64,000 bases of DNA from NCBI GenBank assembly GCA_032358165.1, contig JAALGY010000054.1:1550001-1614000 (forward strand), in the 5' to 3' direction. Within the stretch, counting starts at the first letter, position 1; each line of letters starts with the position of its first letter. Position numbers and translations under genes: made by a program. The notes below the pieces were generated by a model. It was not told where the DNA came from. It worked only from the letters and a program-made list of their open reading frames with translations, and did not search any database. Below are positions 1 through 12,900 of this stretch, in pieces. The stretch is from Diplosphaera chodatii (taxonomy: Eukaryota > Chlorophyta > Trebouxiophyceae > Prasiolales > Stichococcaceae).

Positions 1-2926
1 GGGAGGGTCAAGAGGTTTGCATATGTAAGCGTGCGTGCTGTGTGGTCCCACACCCGGCTGCGCTCATCTCCCCCAGCACCACCAGCCCTGACAGCTCCTC
101 TCCCGCTGCTGCTGTTGCTCATGACAGACTGTGAGAGTCCCAAGATGCCACCTGGGGCCAGCAGCTGGCCACGGCTTGCCACAACACCGCGCTCCACGAT
201 GAAGATTGTATCAGCAGGCTCATCGGCATGAAACACCACCTGGCCGAAGTCACACCACGCTGTAGAGCAAAGCGCATTGCTTGTGCCATTGGGAGGCAGA
301 ATTGATCTTGCTGTAGCACTTCATCCAAGCTGCTGGCTCATCAGGCTGACTGACCAGTCAAGGTACTGCTGCTGCGGCCAGGAACATTCACATTTTGGTA
401 CGCACCTCGTCAGGTGAGAAGGACTTGGTGCCCAGCGCCATTGCAATCTCAATGGCCACATCTGAGGGCATGAGAGCAAAGGCCGGCACCGTGCGAACCC
501 ATCGTGCCTGGGTGGTTTGGGCAATCTCCCTTTGCAGGTTTACTGACATGTGGGAACGCAGGTCTTGCCTATCCTGCGGCAAGCAATAGCAACTCCTTCA
601 TGCCTTTCTCCGCGTCTGATACACCCGCCTGTTCACCACCCCTCTGCTGGGGATCTACATGTTCACCGTTCACTTGACAAGCTTTTGGGAAACCTGTGGA
701 AGAGCTGCTTGCCTGTAGCGATCTTGTAACACGCTGGAAACGTGCAAACTCCCGCAGCCGCAGCTGCAGCTTGAGCGGCAGCTTGTTCCTTCTGGCAAAC
801 ACATTCAGCCTGCACAATCCCTTGTTACCCAGTCACCAGCACGAAACCTAGTGGCAGGAGGGGCTGCATGTCCGCTTGGTCAGCATGTCTGTTTTCAGAG
901 CAGAGGGCCATTCTCACGTGTCCATGGCGCCATAGAAGTCGGACTCATCCGGGTCCATGGCAGCAACGATGCCGCACACTGCGCCCACCATGTAGGCATA
1001 GATGGAGGCGCCCAGAAAGATGCCGCCAGTCACATACACACGCTCAAGGCTCGTCTGCGGCGCTACATCGCCATACCCTCTGCAGCCTCACATGATATAT
1101 CTGCTGATACATGTCAGCGAGCAAGCAAACTGAAGCACCATCAGGCCTTGCATCGCAACCGCACATGGTACTCATCGTCATGCTGCTCCAATATAGGGCA
1201 ACAAGGTAGATGTCGAAGGCTCGCTGCACACTGCCATGGCCAGCATTTCTGTTGTACTCGCTCAACCATGTGTGCTCCTGCATGCAGCTGGAATTATGAA
1301 CGGCATCCTGCCCAAGCCTCACGGGCCAGTCCCAGAGGATTCGTGGCCTGACACTCCTGACCATTGCACAGTGCATCAGCAGAGGCTCACCGAGTGGGGC
1401 TCAACAGCCGTGATCATGTATAGGCCGCAGGCCATCCAGTGCGCGCACACGAAGGTGATCGCCACGAAGCTGGCTAGCTTCAGGGTGCTGAAATTCATCG
1501 GCTGCAATCACCCAACAAAGTCGTGTCGGACCTCCTCACCAGCTGATGATACGTGCAGCTGGCGTTCCCCAGCATTGGCAAGGTCATCACTGACAGATTT
1601 CACCAGCCAGGACTCCCATCGTCGTAGGAAGCGTTGGATCCTCAGCACCCTCGTCAACTTTGCAAGGCGCAGCAAGCGGAGAAACTGCAGAAGATACAGA
1701 GTTGCATGAGAAGGTGCAAGCAAGGGCTGCAGTGTGCATGCTATGGCAAGACATGGCTCCAGCATGGCACCTGGAGCTTGCCAACCCAGTGGTCTTGCAC
1801 AAGCACCGAGATGACGTCATATGGACATGCTGCGACCAGATCGATCGCCGCCCAACCACGCAGGTACTTGGCACGAATGGCAGCCAAGTCCATCACCCAC
1901 ACATCCCGATGTTCGTCCCAGAACCCCATAAATGGCTGCAGGCCGAGGTCGACCAAGAAACTGATGTCGACCAGCAGATTGGCATGGAACAGCAGACCTA
2001 CATGAGAGCCTTGCATTTCAATCGTGATCTGTCCGTCACCGTTTTCATGTATGTGTGAGGTGGTACCCAACATCAGGGGGCAGAACTCACTGTCTACATC
2101 AGGCCGCAGGAATGCGACCTGGTAGGGCGTCACAAGTGCAGTGAAGAGGAGCATTGCCCCCATCCAGCAGTCCCACAGCTTGACCTGCGTCAGCACACAT
2201 CACACGATGTCACCTGGGTACATCACCGCTGGATGTGTCAATTACAGTCACACAGGATGGGTCCAGCCCTGCATACCCAGTTTGCCAGGGGGTTGAGGAC
2301 AAGGTTGTTGGTGGGTCGGAATGCAGGCCGGCTGCCCCTGTCCCCTCGGTCCTCCGCCAGAAGCGCGCGCCGCTGCTGTCGAAGCTGCTCTGGCAGCCGC
2401 CTGAGCTCACCCGCAGTCGCATATATGATCCGCTCCCTACCGGCCGCCAGGCGCTGCGGAAGCTGCTGCCACTGCTGCTTATCGCCAAATGGTCTGCGTG
2501 GCATGCGTTTGTACTGCTTATCAAGCCGTGCCAGGCGTGGTCTTTATATTCTGTGCAGTCTCTAAGTGCACAGTTCTAATGTGGACAAACCTCCAGCGCC
2601 GAGTCAGCACTGGCGGCTCGCTGCTGTCAGCACCAGTCCGAAGTGGTTCGAAGCCGTCGAAACTGACAGTCTGACAGCGACTGCTGCCGTGCTGCTCGAA
2701 TGGGTCGTACAGCTGCTCATGCTGCTGCGCTGCCTCCTGCTGCCAGCTGCGCAGCGTTCTGTGGGCAGATGCCTGCGCTCCCGGGGTGCGGTGGCTGAAG
2801 ATGTGAAGGATCCTGAACGTCTTTGAGGAGCTTGAGAAATGATGCAGCGGCAACCTGAGCCGTGCCCATCAGTGACCCATGTGCAGACTCCGTGCTCTGC
2901 TGGAAAGACACCCGGTCATAGGTCAT
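1..2926 (-). CDS. Voltage-gated K+ channel with C-linker and cyclic-nucleotide-binding domain (partial, 3' end off the window)
   Basis: Read on the minus strand in many short exons. S1 starts with WDCWMGAMLLFTALVTPYQV near 2170, followed by S2/S3 (LVDISFLVDLGLQPF; GWAAIDLVAACPYDVISVL). S4 has regularly spaced basic residues (LRLLRLAKLTRVLRIQRFLR, about 1640-1690). The pore helix YWSSMTMST and the K+ filter TIGYGD are joined across an 85-bp intron at 1080-1164. Then come S6, the C-linker (FARRNKLPLKLQLRLREF, about 760-800) and the CNBD (GQVVFHADEPADTIFIVERG). The architecture is that of the EAG/HCN/plant Shaker-like family. GYGD predicts K+ selectivity; location is inferred to be plasma membrane or flagellum. 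The last visible exon ends about position 70. Start is uncertain: ATG at 2926 fits N-terminal exons reaching 2285, while ATG at 2504 is the minimal alternative. A clean junction after LNPLANW (2285) joins VKLWDC (2188). Confidence 0.86.
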
Positions 2927-3193
2927 GGAAAAGGCAGATCCACCCTTCCCAGCGTCTGAAACTGCAGATTGACGGCTTTTGCTTACCAGTGCATGGCGAG
3001 CCTCGCAAGGTTGCAGAACTGCACCTCCGAGCAAGCGCACGGTACAGTCCAAGATAATTAGGTCTCTGTTGGGTGCTGATTAGCACATGCAGCTGAACTC
3101 AGATCTGCAACGGTGCAACCTGTTGTGCAGCAAATTCAAATCCAACACACAGTCCTGGTCTAGCTTGAGGGCCCCTACATTCGTTGGCAAGGC
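2927..3193. promoter_or_regulatory. Divergent intergenic region between K+ channel and DiT1
   Basis: About 270 bp separate the candidate K+ channel start (2926, minus) from the DiT1 start (3194, plus). It must hold both promoters if the 2926 start is right. I see no recognisable TATA box or other element. Confidence 0.4.
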
Positions 3194-6100
3194 ATGGCGG
3201 CAATGGCGCTGCCGCTGTCCGCGTCGCAGCTGACCTGCCGGCGTGCAGCACGGGGGCCGACCGCTGTGGGCAGCAGCCCGCTGCGTGTGCACGCTCAGCA
3301 GAGGTGGTCAAGCTCTGTGCTGCTCTTCGGTGGTCAGTGAGGATCGATCGTGGCTGCATGCTACGCGTCGGGCTGAGCACACTGCGCTCTGTGCTGCCAA
3401 GTCGTGGCGCTGCTCTGACGAAGTGCAACATGTTGCAGGCGCTGCAGCTTGAACCGGTCTGCGCATCCCGCAAGCTGCCTTCGGATCACCCCCGCCCTGC
3501 CACGCGAGCTGCATGGGCGGCAGGCAGCCCCATGGCGGCCAGCGGCATGCACCGTCAGGGTGTGGCCATGTTGTAGTGACAAAGACATCGGCAGTGTACG
3601 CTCCTGATGCGTTGTCCCACTGCGCACATCATGCAACATTCACCAATGTACGCATTTTTGGTTATCCAGGCCTCGGCGGCAGCAGACACACAGGGCAACA
3701 CATGGCCGGTGAGCTGCCTGCCTTCTTTTGCATAGCAACAAGCCCAGCGATGCCATCACATTGGACATTCACCACGACAGCGCTGCAGGCTGCAATCTGA
3801 ATACTGGCACACAGCTCTAGTCTGATCCGCTTGCCCTGCGGCAGGGTGCCAAGCCTGTGCCGCTGGCGGCTGCGGTGGGGCTGGGCGTCGCGCTGCGCTT
3901 CCTGGTGCCCATCCCAGCCGGGATCACGGTGCAGGCGTGGACGCTGCTGTCCATCTTTGTGTCGGCCATCGTGGGTGAGGCCTGGACCCAATGTTCTGAG
4001 CAGTGTGCAGTGCACTGCATGTAGAGGACGGCCGCATGATGAGCAACAACACCTTTGCTAGCCAGCAGCACATGTGCGAGCTGGCGGTGTGCTTTCCACA
4101 CACGAGATTGCTGACGGCTGAGGTTTCGCAGATCACAGCAGCTCAATACGAGTGGGCTGACATGCATGTATACAACCTGTAGCTACAAAGCACTCTGTTC
4201 TGATCCCACCTACTCCTACTCCTGTGTAATTATGTGCAATGTGTTGCAGGCCTGGTGCTGGAGCCCCTGCCAACTGGCGCCTGGGCCTTTCTCACAGCCA
4301 CTACAGTCGTGGCCACGAAGACGCTTACCTTTGCGCAATGCTTCTCAGCATTTTGCAACGATGTGATCTGGCTCATCGTCGTGTCCTTCTTCTTTGCCAA
4401 GGTGCAATCAGCTCTGTATGGACTGTTGCACAGAATTCACCGTCATTCATTGTATAATTGCTGTGGTCATCAAAAGCAGTTCTCATGTGCTTGGGCTGCT
4501 GCATTCAGCCTTGACTGTGTGGTATGGCAAACAGGGCTTTGAGAAGACTGGTCTGGGCGAGCGAGTTGCCACCCTTTTCGTCAAGGCATTTGGCAAGAGC
4601 ACGCTTGGACTGGCGTGAGTCCCCACACTGCCTTTCGACTCTTGTGCATGCCTCAGGTTCATGAACCTGCGATAATTACCAGTCGTCAGCAAAGCAGGCA
4701 GTCGCAAAGCTCGCGGTACATTGGACTTAGTGGCATCGCGCAGGTATGGCCTGTCAGTGGCTGAGGCGCTCATTGCGCCGGCGATGCCATCCACCACAGC
4801 GCGGGCCGGCGGCATCTTCATGCCCATCATGAACTCGCTGTCCCTCGCATCTGGCTCCAAGCCAAGTACGCCGTCGCAATTGTGACCTATGTCAATTGTG
4901 CGAGGTTTACAGAAGCAGGTCTCCCAATTGCAGGACACGCAAACTGACATCTGCAGACTTGAATCCGCCTTGCGGTCGTCCATGGCGTAGGCTTCTCCGG
5001 TGACCCATGTCACTGCTGTGAATTGCTTGAAAAGATGTGTGTGTGTTCCTGTCGACCTGCAGGCGACCCGTCGGCCAGCAAGCTGGGCGCATTCCTGGTG
5101 ATGAGCCAGTTCCAGGGCAGCGTCAATAGCAGCGCGATGTTCCTCACGGCCGCCGCGCAGAACCTGCTGTGCATGAAGCTCGCAACAGAGCTGGGCGTGG
5201 TCATCCCCTCGCCCTGGCTCACCTGGTTCAAGGCGGCTGTGCTCCCCGCCGCGCTCGGCCTGCTCATCACGCCCTTCCTGCTGTACAAGGCGAGTCCTGT
5301 GTGGATTTGTGGTAACTGCTCATGCATCGAGTCACTACAGGAATAGTGCTTGCTCGAGTGAGGCTGGTCATGCTGCCTCTGCAATCAATGGTTCTGCTGT
5401 CGTTGTGTGTGATTGCATCTGCAGGACCCCAGCCAGCTGATATGAATTCTCATGCAAGCACTCCACATATCACGTGCGGGTGGTGCGACATGCAAACTGC
5501 TTTCCTGTCGCTCAACAGCTGTGCCCGCCGGAGATCAAGGACACCCCGGAGGCGCCCCGGCAGGCGAGCGAGAAGCTGGAGCAGATGGGGCCCATGACGC
5601 GCGACGAGAAGATCATGCTCGGCACCATGGGCTTTGCACTCGCACTCTGGGTGAGCTGTGCGCAATGGAGATCTGGTCGTCATTTGTGATGCTAAATGCT
5701 CTAGGGTGCTGGGAAGACACAGCTGACAAGTCTCGTGATCGCAGACGTTGCTGCTGTTGCATACATCGTGAGGCACACAGTGCTGCGACTCGTTGCCAAG
5801 CGCAAGCACTGGTCACTGCAGGTGTGTGGCGACATGGTGGGCATCAGCGCGGTGGTGGCGGCCATGCTGGGGCTGAGCGTGCTGCTGCTGACGGGCGTGC
5901 TGACGTGGCGTGACTGCCTGACATATCCCCCAGCCTGGGACACGCTGTTCTGGTTTGCAGTGCTCGTCGGTGCGACCTTGCTTGGCTCTGCTTCGGCCAA
6001 GCTGCTGCACCCCACTAGTGCATGCAGCACTGCGTCAATAGTCAAAGCTCATATGATCACTAAGGCATTACCTCACGAAGCATGTGCCGCTGGTGTGCAG

Positions 6101-6838
6101 GCATTGCTGGGCAGCTGAATGCACTGGGTGTGATCGGACACTTTGCCAATGTGGTGGGCGGCAAGTTGACGACCATGAACCTGGGGTGGCCAGCGGTCGC
6201 GGCGCTGCTGTCGGTCGCCTACTATGGCCTGCACTACATGTTTGCCAGCCAGACAGCGCATGTGGGCGCGCTGTACTCAGCCTTCCTGGCCATGATGCTC
6301 TCAGCAGGTGGGCGTTTGTGGCAAATGCACCCACGGCCACGCTCACTCCCTGGCCTGTCCGTCTACAGTATGTGAATGTAGTGCTGGACCAGTCCCAGCC
6401 TTGTGCAAGCTCCCTGTGATTCCCTTCTCAGGCAGCTGCAGTCATGTACAGGCACCATCATGGATGGGTCACCGAGTGATGCCTTGTGATGTGCACAGGT
6501 GTGCCCGGCGTGCTCGCGGCCCTGGTCCTGGCCTTCCTCAGCAACCTGTTCGGCAGCATCACGCACTACGGCAGTGGCCAGGTGCGGCCTGTGCGCAGAT
6601 CGACTTGGCACCAACAGCATGCTAGATGCTGAAACATCACCCCTGTGCAGCAGACATCCGAAGCAAACTTGAAGCCGTTGACGCTGCTCACCGTGCGTCA
6701 CAGGGCGCGGTGTACATTGGCAGCGGGTACCTGGCACTGCCAGACGTGTTCAAGTATGGCGCTCTGTTCTCGGTCATCAACTTGACGCTGTGGAGCGTGG
6801 TGGGCGTGTTCTGGTGGAAGGCGCTGGGTCTGTACTAG
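3194..6838 (+). CDS. DIT1: Plastid 2-oxoglutarate/malate translocator (DASS/SLC13 family)
   Basis: Exchanges 2-oxoglutarate for malate across the inner plastid envelope, supplying carbon skeletons for ammonia assimilation. The N-terminus from ATG 3194 (MAAMALPLSASQLTCRRAA) is a typical transit peptide. Later exons, roughly 3846-3974, 4251-4401, 4535-4614, 4747-4866, 5063-5289, 5519-5651, 5821-5970, 6100-6306, 6500-6581 and 6703-6838, give a multi-pass carrier. Diagnostic blocks include GFEKTGLGERVA, APAMPSTTARAGGIF, QFQGSVNSSAMF, CPPEIKDTPEAP, AAMLGLSVLLLTGVLTWRDC and FGSITHYGSGQGAVYIGSGY, all closely matching land-plant DiT1. Exon 2 (about 3438-3556) is tentative. The 5290-5518 intron begins with GC rather than GT. 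Stop is TAG at 6836-6838. The family is clear; DiT1 is favoured over DiT2 by the overall blocks, but substrate choice cannot be proved from sequence. Confidence 0.94.
5290..5518 (+). other. Non-canonical GC-AG intron in DiT1
   Basis: The reading frame requires ...CTGTACAAG to join CTGTGCCCGCCGGAG. This gives a 229-bp intron starting GCGAGT and ending CTCAACAG. Using the nearest GT instead breaks the frame, while the GC junction restores the conserved YK-LCPPEIKD block. Confidence 0.85.
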
Positions 6839-7244
6839 AGGCAGGCTGCGTTGACTCCATGTGCAGCATTATCAGATAGCACGCGGTATTTATGTGGGGG
6901 CCAGAACCACCCCGCAATGAGAACTACCGTTTGACAGGCGTTTCTGCTCTTCTGCATATTTATTCGTGGTTTCAGGCAGACTACACTGAAAGCATCGATG
7001 CCTCAGTGTCACGATACGGTTGCCGAATCTGTCACTGGTCGGGACGAAAGCAGATCAAGCCACTTTGGAACACATGTGCACTGTGTTGGCTGCAGCTTGA
7101 AATGCTGTCTCGCTGTTCGGACGGCACTCACTCATATAACTCCTCAGGGGGCTGATGCGGTGGCCTGAGAGCATCGACAGCATGCCATTGACCACTGTAA
7201 TCAGTTGTGATGTGCTCAAGTTTGGCAGCTTGATTGCAATGCAT

Positions 7245-9373
7245 TCAGGCATCACTAACTGACCAGCTGAAGGGTAGCATTCCACCATAGCAGTCTGGAA
7301 GGTTGCCAGCATCAATGTGCCTCAGCAGTTCGTCCTTGTACCTACGGGAGCCACCAGCCAGCATTGTGTCGTTTTCAAGGAAGCGCATGTGCTTATATTC
7401 GCAGGGTGATGCAAAGTGGGATGCTTGTATGCGTTATGGGGTGCTGGTGCGAGGCAGCTGCCCGTGCAAGCTGGGTCAAACCCTGCACCTGTTGCCGCAG
7501 ATCGTGACTTTCTGTCTTGTGTGTTCTGGTACAAACATCTGTGCGACTTGCCAAACCTTGTCCGCACCGCTTGGGGCATTGATGATGATCACCTGCAGGG
7601 CAGGATCATGTGCCTCGAACCTGTGGTGTTAGGATCGACGGCGCTCAAGTTGAGGCAGCTTCTTGCAGCACGTCACACAGTTGGTACGCAGCCTGCCTTG
7701 CCAAGTGTCTCTGGGAAGTACTCGTTGAGCAGCCTGATCTGGGGGGTGCCCACTCCAGAGCAAATTTGCCTCAGCAGCTGTACTGGCGTCAGGCCGCCCA
7801 AGTCTAAAACCTGGCAAACAGCAACAGTAGTATGAGAATGAATGGTGCATCTCCTGTGTGACTTTATACCAGCACAGCATATGCAATTGCCTGAAAGTTT
7901 CAGCTGCCTGTTGTTCAGCTGCACACTGTCCGACCATGTGAACCCTGCCAACCTGCGTCAGCTCCTCAATCTGGTAGCCGGCACGTCCTGATGCCATGAC
8001 GCACAGCAGCTTGTTGAGCTCGCAGTTGGCGCTGTGCATTGCCAGGCGAGTGTGCAGCGGCACATACTCCGCCATCTTGGCCTTGATGATGTCTTCAAGC
8101 CTGACGTAGATCACCTACATCAACATGAGCTTTTCAAATTCTGCTGACGCTTGCGCATGCACCTGTGCAACATGTAAAGGTGGAAGTGCTTATGAGCACA
8201 GCGCTCACTGGTCTGCCTTGACGATCAGTGGAATGCTGCAGAATGTGCAGGAAGCAGCGCATGGCAGCTAGCATGTCGGTTGTGACCTGCAGCATAGAAA
8301 GATATTCATCCCAGCTGTGATCTTGGTCACACTAGAAGTGGCTTGCACACAAGACAAGGGGTACACCGGCACCTTCTCAGGGCGCGCCGGAAAACCCTCC
8401 AACAGGTGCAGTGGCCAGCCGCCACTGGTGTGCCGCACGATGGGCGCCGGCGAGACCAGCATCCGCCCCCGGTACTGCTCGAGATGGCAACACCATCAGA
8501 TGGCTGCTGCATTGCATCACCCTCGATACGTGCACAATGTCCACGAAACACCATAGCACCCTCGGCATGTTGCAAGCTGGTCCATGTTTCCCACGCAGCA
8601 ATGCATTCACAACAGCGTGCGGCTGCAACTGGTTGCCAAGTGGACTCTGTTGCACGCATATGTAGCGCCTCACCACTTGGCAGTACTTGCTATACATCTT
8701 GCAGGCTGCATCAAGATTGAAGCCTCTTGCACGCAGAAAGCGCAGCAAGTCGTGGTCGGTGTGCCACGCAGATGACTCTGGGAAGGATGCGTGCATTGCT
8801 GTCAGCTTCTGCTCTTGCTCGGGTGTCAGGTGACCCTGCAAACAATGACCACGCAGATCCCTAGAGGTGATTGATGAGTTGCGGTGTCAGGGCAAGCTGC
8901 CAATCTGCGCTCTGCACATGGAGCATCCGCATTGTGCTGCATGTCTAGGTGATGATCATTCAACCCACCCAACCTGAAACTCACCAGGCAGCCGGGCCTG
9001 CGGTTCCAGGGCGCCACTGGAAGCACCGACACGTCTGCCAGGGTGGTCGGACAGCCATCATGGTCCAGAAGAGCAGCTGTGACCGTCAGCGTGGCACGGT
9101 CATACGATGCTAGATCCACATGTGCCTCGCTCACCTGCTTCTGCACAGGCAGCAGCAGGCAGCAAGCAGATCAGTTGGCCTTGTTCGGCTGGTCCACACT
9201 GAAGATCCGACTGTGTCTGTGTTGTGCATGGCGCACTACTGACATGCAAAGCCACTGACGTGAGCTCGAGATGCTGTAGCCGCTCGAGTCGGCCTCACCT
9301 CCCATTCATACAGGTCGCTGTCGCTTAGCCGACGGTTCGTCAGGCCAGTTGGGTGTCGATCACTCATGCGCAT
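7245..9373 (-). CDS. Sec14-like (CRAL-TRIO) lipid-transfer protein, downstream tandem copy
   Basis: A CRAL-TRIO protein predicted to bind and exchange phosphoinositide or phosphatidylcholine. Exons in order are: NRRLSDSDLYEWE (about 9300-9330); LPVAPWNRRPGCLV (about 8985-9010); a CRAL-TRIO N block, HLTPEQEQKL...DHDLLRFLRARGFNLDAA (8689-8836); YRGRMLVSPAPIVRHTSGGW; MLAAMRCFLHILQHSTDRQG (about 8210-8270); a block with LHTRLAMHSANCELNKLL (7950-8113); TPVQLLRQI; the lipid-cavity strand IIINAPSGADKVW; and HIDAGNLPDCYGGMLPF, ending at a TGA at 7245-7247. Every exon has a counterpart in the adjacent gene at 9924-13411, so the two are tandem duplicates. The ATG at 9373 is tentative because it lies in a short first exon and an upstream exon cannot be excluded. 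No transmembrane segment is visible. Confidence 0.85.
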
Positions 9374-9923
9374 GATGTCGGAGATGAGGAGACATTGCAC
9401 GCACATGCAGCAGTCATCGACGGGAAGCAGCAGACAGCTCTGACGCTCAGTGCTAGATGCCTTGCTTGCGACCGCTGATTATCGTCGTCGCAAGTGGATA
9501 GTGACAATGACATTGAGCCAGATGCGGATTTGCAGCAGCTGTCGACTCGGATCGTCATCAGCCGTGCGTGGTGGGTAGATCGCCGCCAATAATGAAGGTG
9601 GCGGCCTGTCATCCTCGCCAGCAGCCATGTTGATGACTGCCCAGCTGCCCATCTTTAGGTTGAGCTGTGGCCTCCTCGCTCGGGCAAGCTGTTGGATGTT
9701 CGAGTATGCCTAATTTGCATTGTATCAATACAAGCCAATGTCACTGCGACAGCAGACCAAGGAAATCAAGCATGTGATGACAGCTGTATGTTGTCAAACC
9801 AAGCAAGCGGCAGTGCTGGTACCCCAATCAAGTTGCGAAGTCCACGCAGTGGCTCTGGGTCTCGCCAATCAGTTCTGCTACATACAGTTCACAAGCAGGT
9901 GCTAAGGTGCTGCAACAACGGCC
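9374..9923. other. Spacer between the tandem Sec14 genes
   Basis: About 550 bp containing no convincing conserved coding block. An ATG near 9628 on the minus strand opens a short frame (MAAGEDDRPPPS) that could be a first exon of the downstream copy, but I cannot link it. Confidence 0.4.
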
Positions 9924-12900
9924 TCATCGGTACCGAGTCTTGGCCTTTTCGTGCTCTTCCCATTTGAAGTCAGCACTGCCGCCATAACATGACGGCAGTT
10001 TGTCGGCGTCTATGTTCTTGAGCAGCTCTGCTTTGTAACTGCAATCATACATGACAGGTTATGTCGACACCCGGGGCAACATTTGCAAGCATATTTGGCA
10101 GTGGGCTCTAACAGCCAACGAGCGAACGACCAGAGAAGGTGGAGAACATCCGCCGAGCAGTCTGGTGACACACTCAAACCATCAACAGCCTGCTGTCACG
10201 AGACTGGGGCACAAGAGCAGGCATGTGATGGGAATTGGTGCTCACTCTGAAGAGCAGATGGAAATCTTCTCCTGTGTAGACTTTGGAATGAACACCTGCA
10301 TGCCACGCAGTCAATGTAAGGCGGCTTCTGTCAGCAACATAGGGGGCATTGTTGTGGATCTCAGGCGACCGCATGAGTGATGAGGGGGATACCTTCGCAA
10401 GTGTCCACGCTGGTCCTGCTCCAAATGGCGCATTGACCACCACAACCTGCAACCACATCCTTCCCAAATCGGATGCTGTGTAATGGCACGAGCCATTGTT
10501 GCCTGGGCTGACGTCAGCCTTGTCAGAGGGTGTTCATGGTTGAAGCGCCTCAGAGAAAGGAACTGCAGGGTGCAGCACCTTGCCGAGCGACTCGGGGACG
10601 TAGTCAGAGTTGTGCGAAAACTCCGCCTGGTTCTCTACTGACCGCATGTGCTTGATCATCTGCAGCACTGTTGGGCCCTTCACATCCACGACCTGCATGA
10701 CAGTGATTCGCAGATAATAAACGCTGACCTGCTGCAACCTGCTGTGCAAGGTAGCAGCCTAGTGGCGCACTGCATATCACAACTGGACCAGCTCACTGCA
10801 CGTTGGCAACCGCCTGCATGAGGCTAACTATGCCACCACATACGAGTGTTTACCTGCATGAACTCTTCGATGTGATAGCCTGCTTGCGCAGAAGCCATCA
10901 TGCATAGCAGCTTGTTCAGCTCGTTGCTGGCACTCTGGATGGAGATGCGCGTCGTGAGCGGCACGTAATTTGTCATGCTGTTCTTCACCACATCTGCCAC
11001 CTTCATGTACACCACCTGCAACAGCATCGGGCGCATCCATTCTGTTGCACATCCCTGCGAGCTGCTCATCTGTTCTTTCATGGTTGCACGAAGGGTTTGT
11101 AGGCACCCTGCAATATCAGGGACTACTGTATGCAGCAGGTCACTGACTCAACCGAACAGCAGGCACATGGGAAGTGTGCAGAATAACGCAACCTCAACAG
11201 TCTGCCCTGCTGTGTACAAGGTGCTCACCGGCCGCCCCATGCGATCGGAACCAAACACCATGACGTGTAGAAAGCAGCGGAAGGCATCACGCATGGCGGT
11301 CGTGACCGCCTCCGGGCGCGGCGGGTACAACTCCACATGCTGCAACGACCATTCCCGTCCCAGGGTTGGCCGCACCATTGGTGCTGGCGACACCAGCAAG
11401 CGCTCCCGATACTGCAACGATGACAGCCGGTTATCTGACTGCTGTCAGATGATGGACTAGCAATCTGAGTATGTTCTTGGACACTGGGCAGCATCTGCTT
11501 GCATACCGGAAGGCATGACCCTCTTCTGTTGCTACAAGTCTGAAAGCTTGGCAGCAGCGGTGGCCAGCTTGGCAACTCGGACAGCAGGAGCAACTCACCA
11601 CATGGCAGTACTTGTCGTACATCTTCGTGGCGGCGGCCATGTCGAAGCCACGCGCCCGCAAAAACCGCAGCAGGTCATGATCGCTGTGGAAGCGGACATA
11701 GTCTGGGAACCTGACCTGCATGCTGGCAAGTGCTTCCTCCTGCGCGGCTGTAAGGTGGCCCTGCAGCATGGCATGAAGAGTGTGTGAAGACCACACACAG
11801 AGACAGTGCACACATCGTCACATCACAACCCAGTCTGTGCATGCTGTGATGACCACTCACCAGATAGCCAGGCTTCCGGTTCCAGGGTGCCACGGGCAAC
11901 ACCGGCAGCTCTGCAAAAGTTGCAGCATCCCGGCCAAAGATGGCATTTGCTGCTGCCAGTGTGGCCTTGTCGTAGGCTGCCACATCTGCATGCGCTGCAC
12001 TGGCCTCCTTCTACGTGGATGCAGGTGGTGCGGGTCACACCACGGGGTTCAGCAGAGGCAGCCTCATGGACCGACTTCAAGTCTGTGCACGCTTAGTCGC
12101 CAGACATGAATTGGAGGTTTCATACTTCTCCCCCCTTGCATAGCCTTGCATGACACAGGGTGTTGCCTGCTCCTGACCAGCACCCTGTGCACGTACCTCG
12201 TGGTCGAGGATGCCCAGGTCGGAGCCCGCGGTGCTCAGCCGGCGGCTGAGCGTGGAGCTGATGCTGCCCGCGGTCGAGGTGCGCCGCTTCTTGCTGGTCC
12301 TGCTGCCGACCTGCGCGAGAGTATGCAGGCTAATCGGTCAGCGGAAGCTGCACCACACAGCTGCACTGTCAGGGAGGGCTGCAGTGATGGCTGCATGCAA
12401 AGCTCCTGCAAGGCACGTGAGCCTCCCCGCCCACCTGCGACTCCCACGCCTTGCGCAGCGTCTTGGGGTTCAGGCTGTTGAGGCGGCTGATGCCGGCGCC
12501 CTCCGGCGGCGTCGTCGTCCCCGGGCTGTTGCCGCTGAGGGGGCTGCTGCCGGACGGCTGCCGCTGGTAGTGCCCGCTGCCCATGCTGTGCAGGCCGGTG
12601 ACGTGGTCGTGGCTGTTGCGGCTCAGGCTGGAGGGCGGGCTGACGCCGCTGGGCGGCCGCTCCCCTGCCTTGCCGCCGTCATGGCTGCCGTGGCTGTCCA
12701 ACCTGGTGGGAGTCGGCACGCAGGGTAAGCATGCAGGCAGTGCATTAGTCCTGATAGCATCTGGGAAACAACTGTGGGGCGAGGCTCCAGCGCGACAACG
12801 GGGTACACTTTCTGACTGGATGGTGACAACATGTGCAATGCAGCGTTCACCTGTCAAGGTCCACAGAGTGCCAGTCGCCATCGGAGATGCCATCGTCGTC

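Noticed and set aside
2640..2665. GGTTCGA-like tRNA T-loop
   Set aside because: No acceptor stem, D-arm or anticodon arm can be drawn around it.
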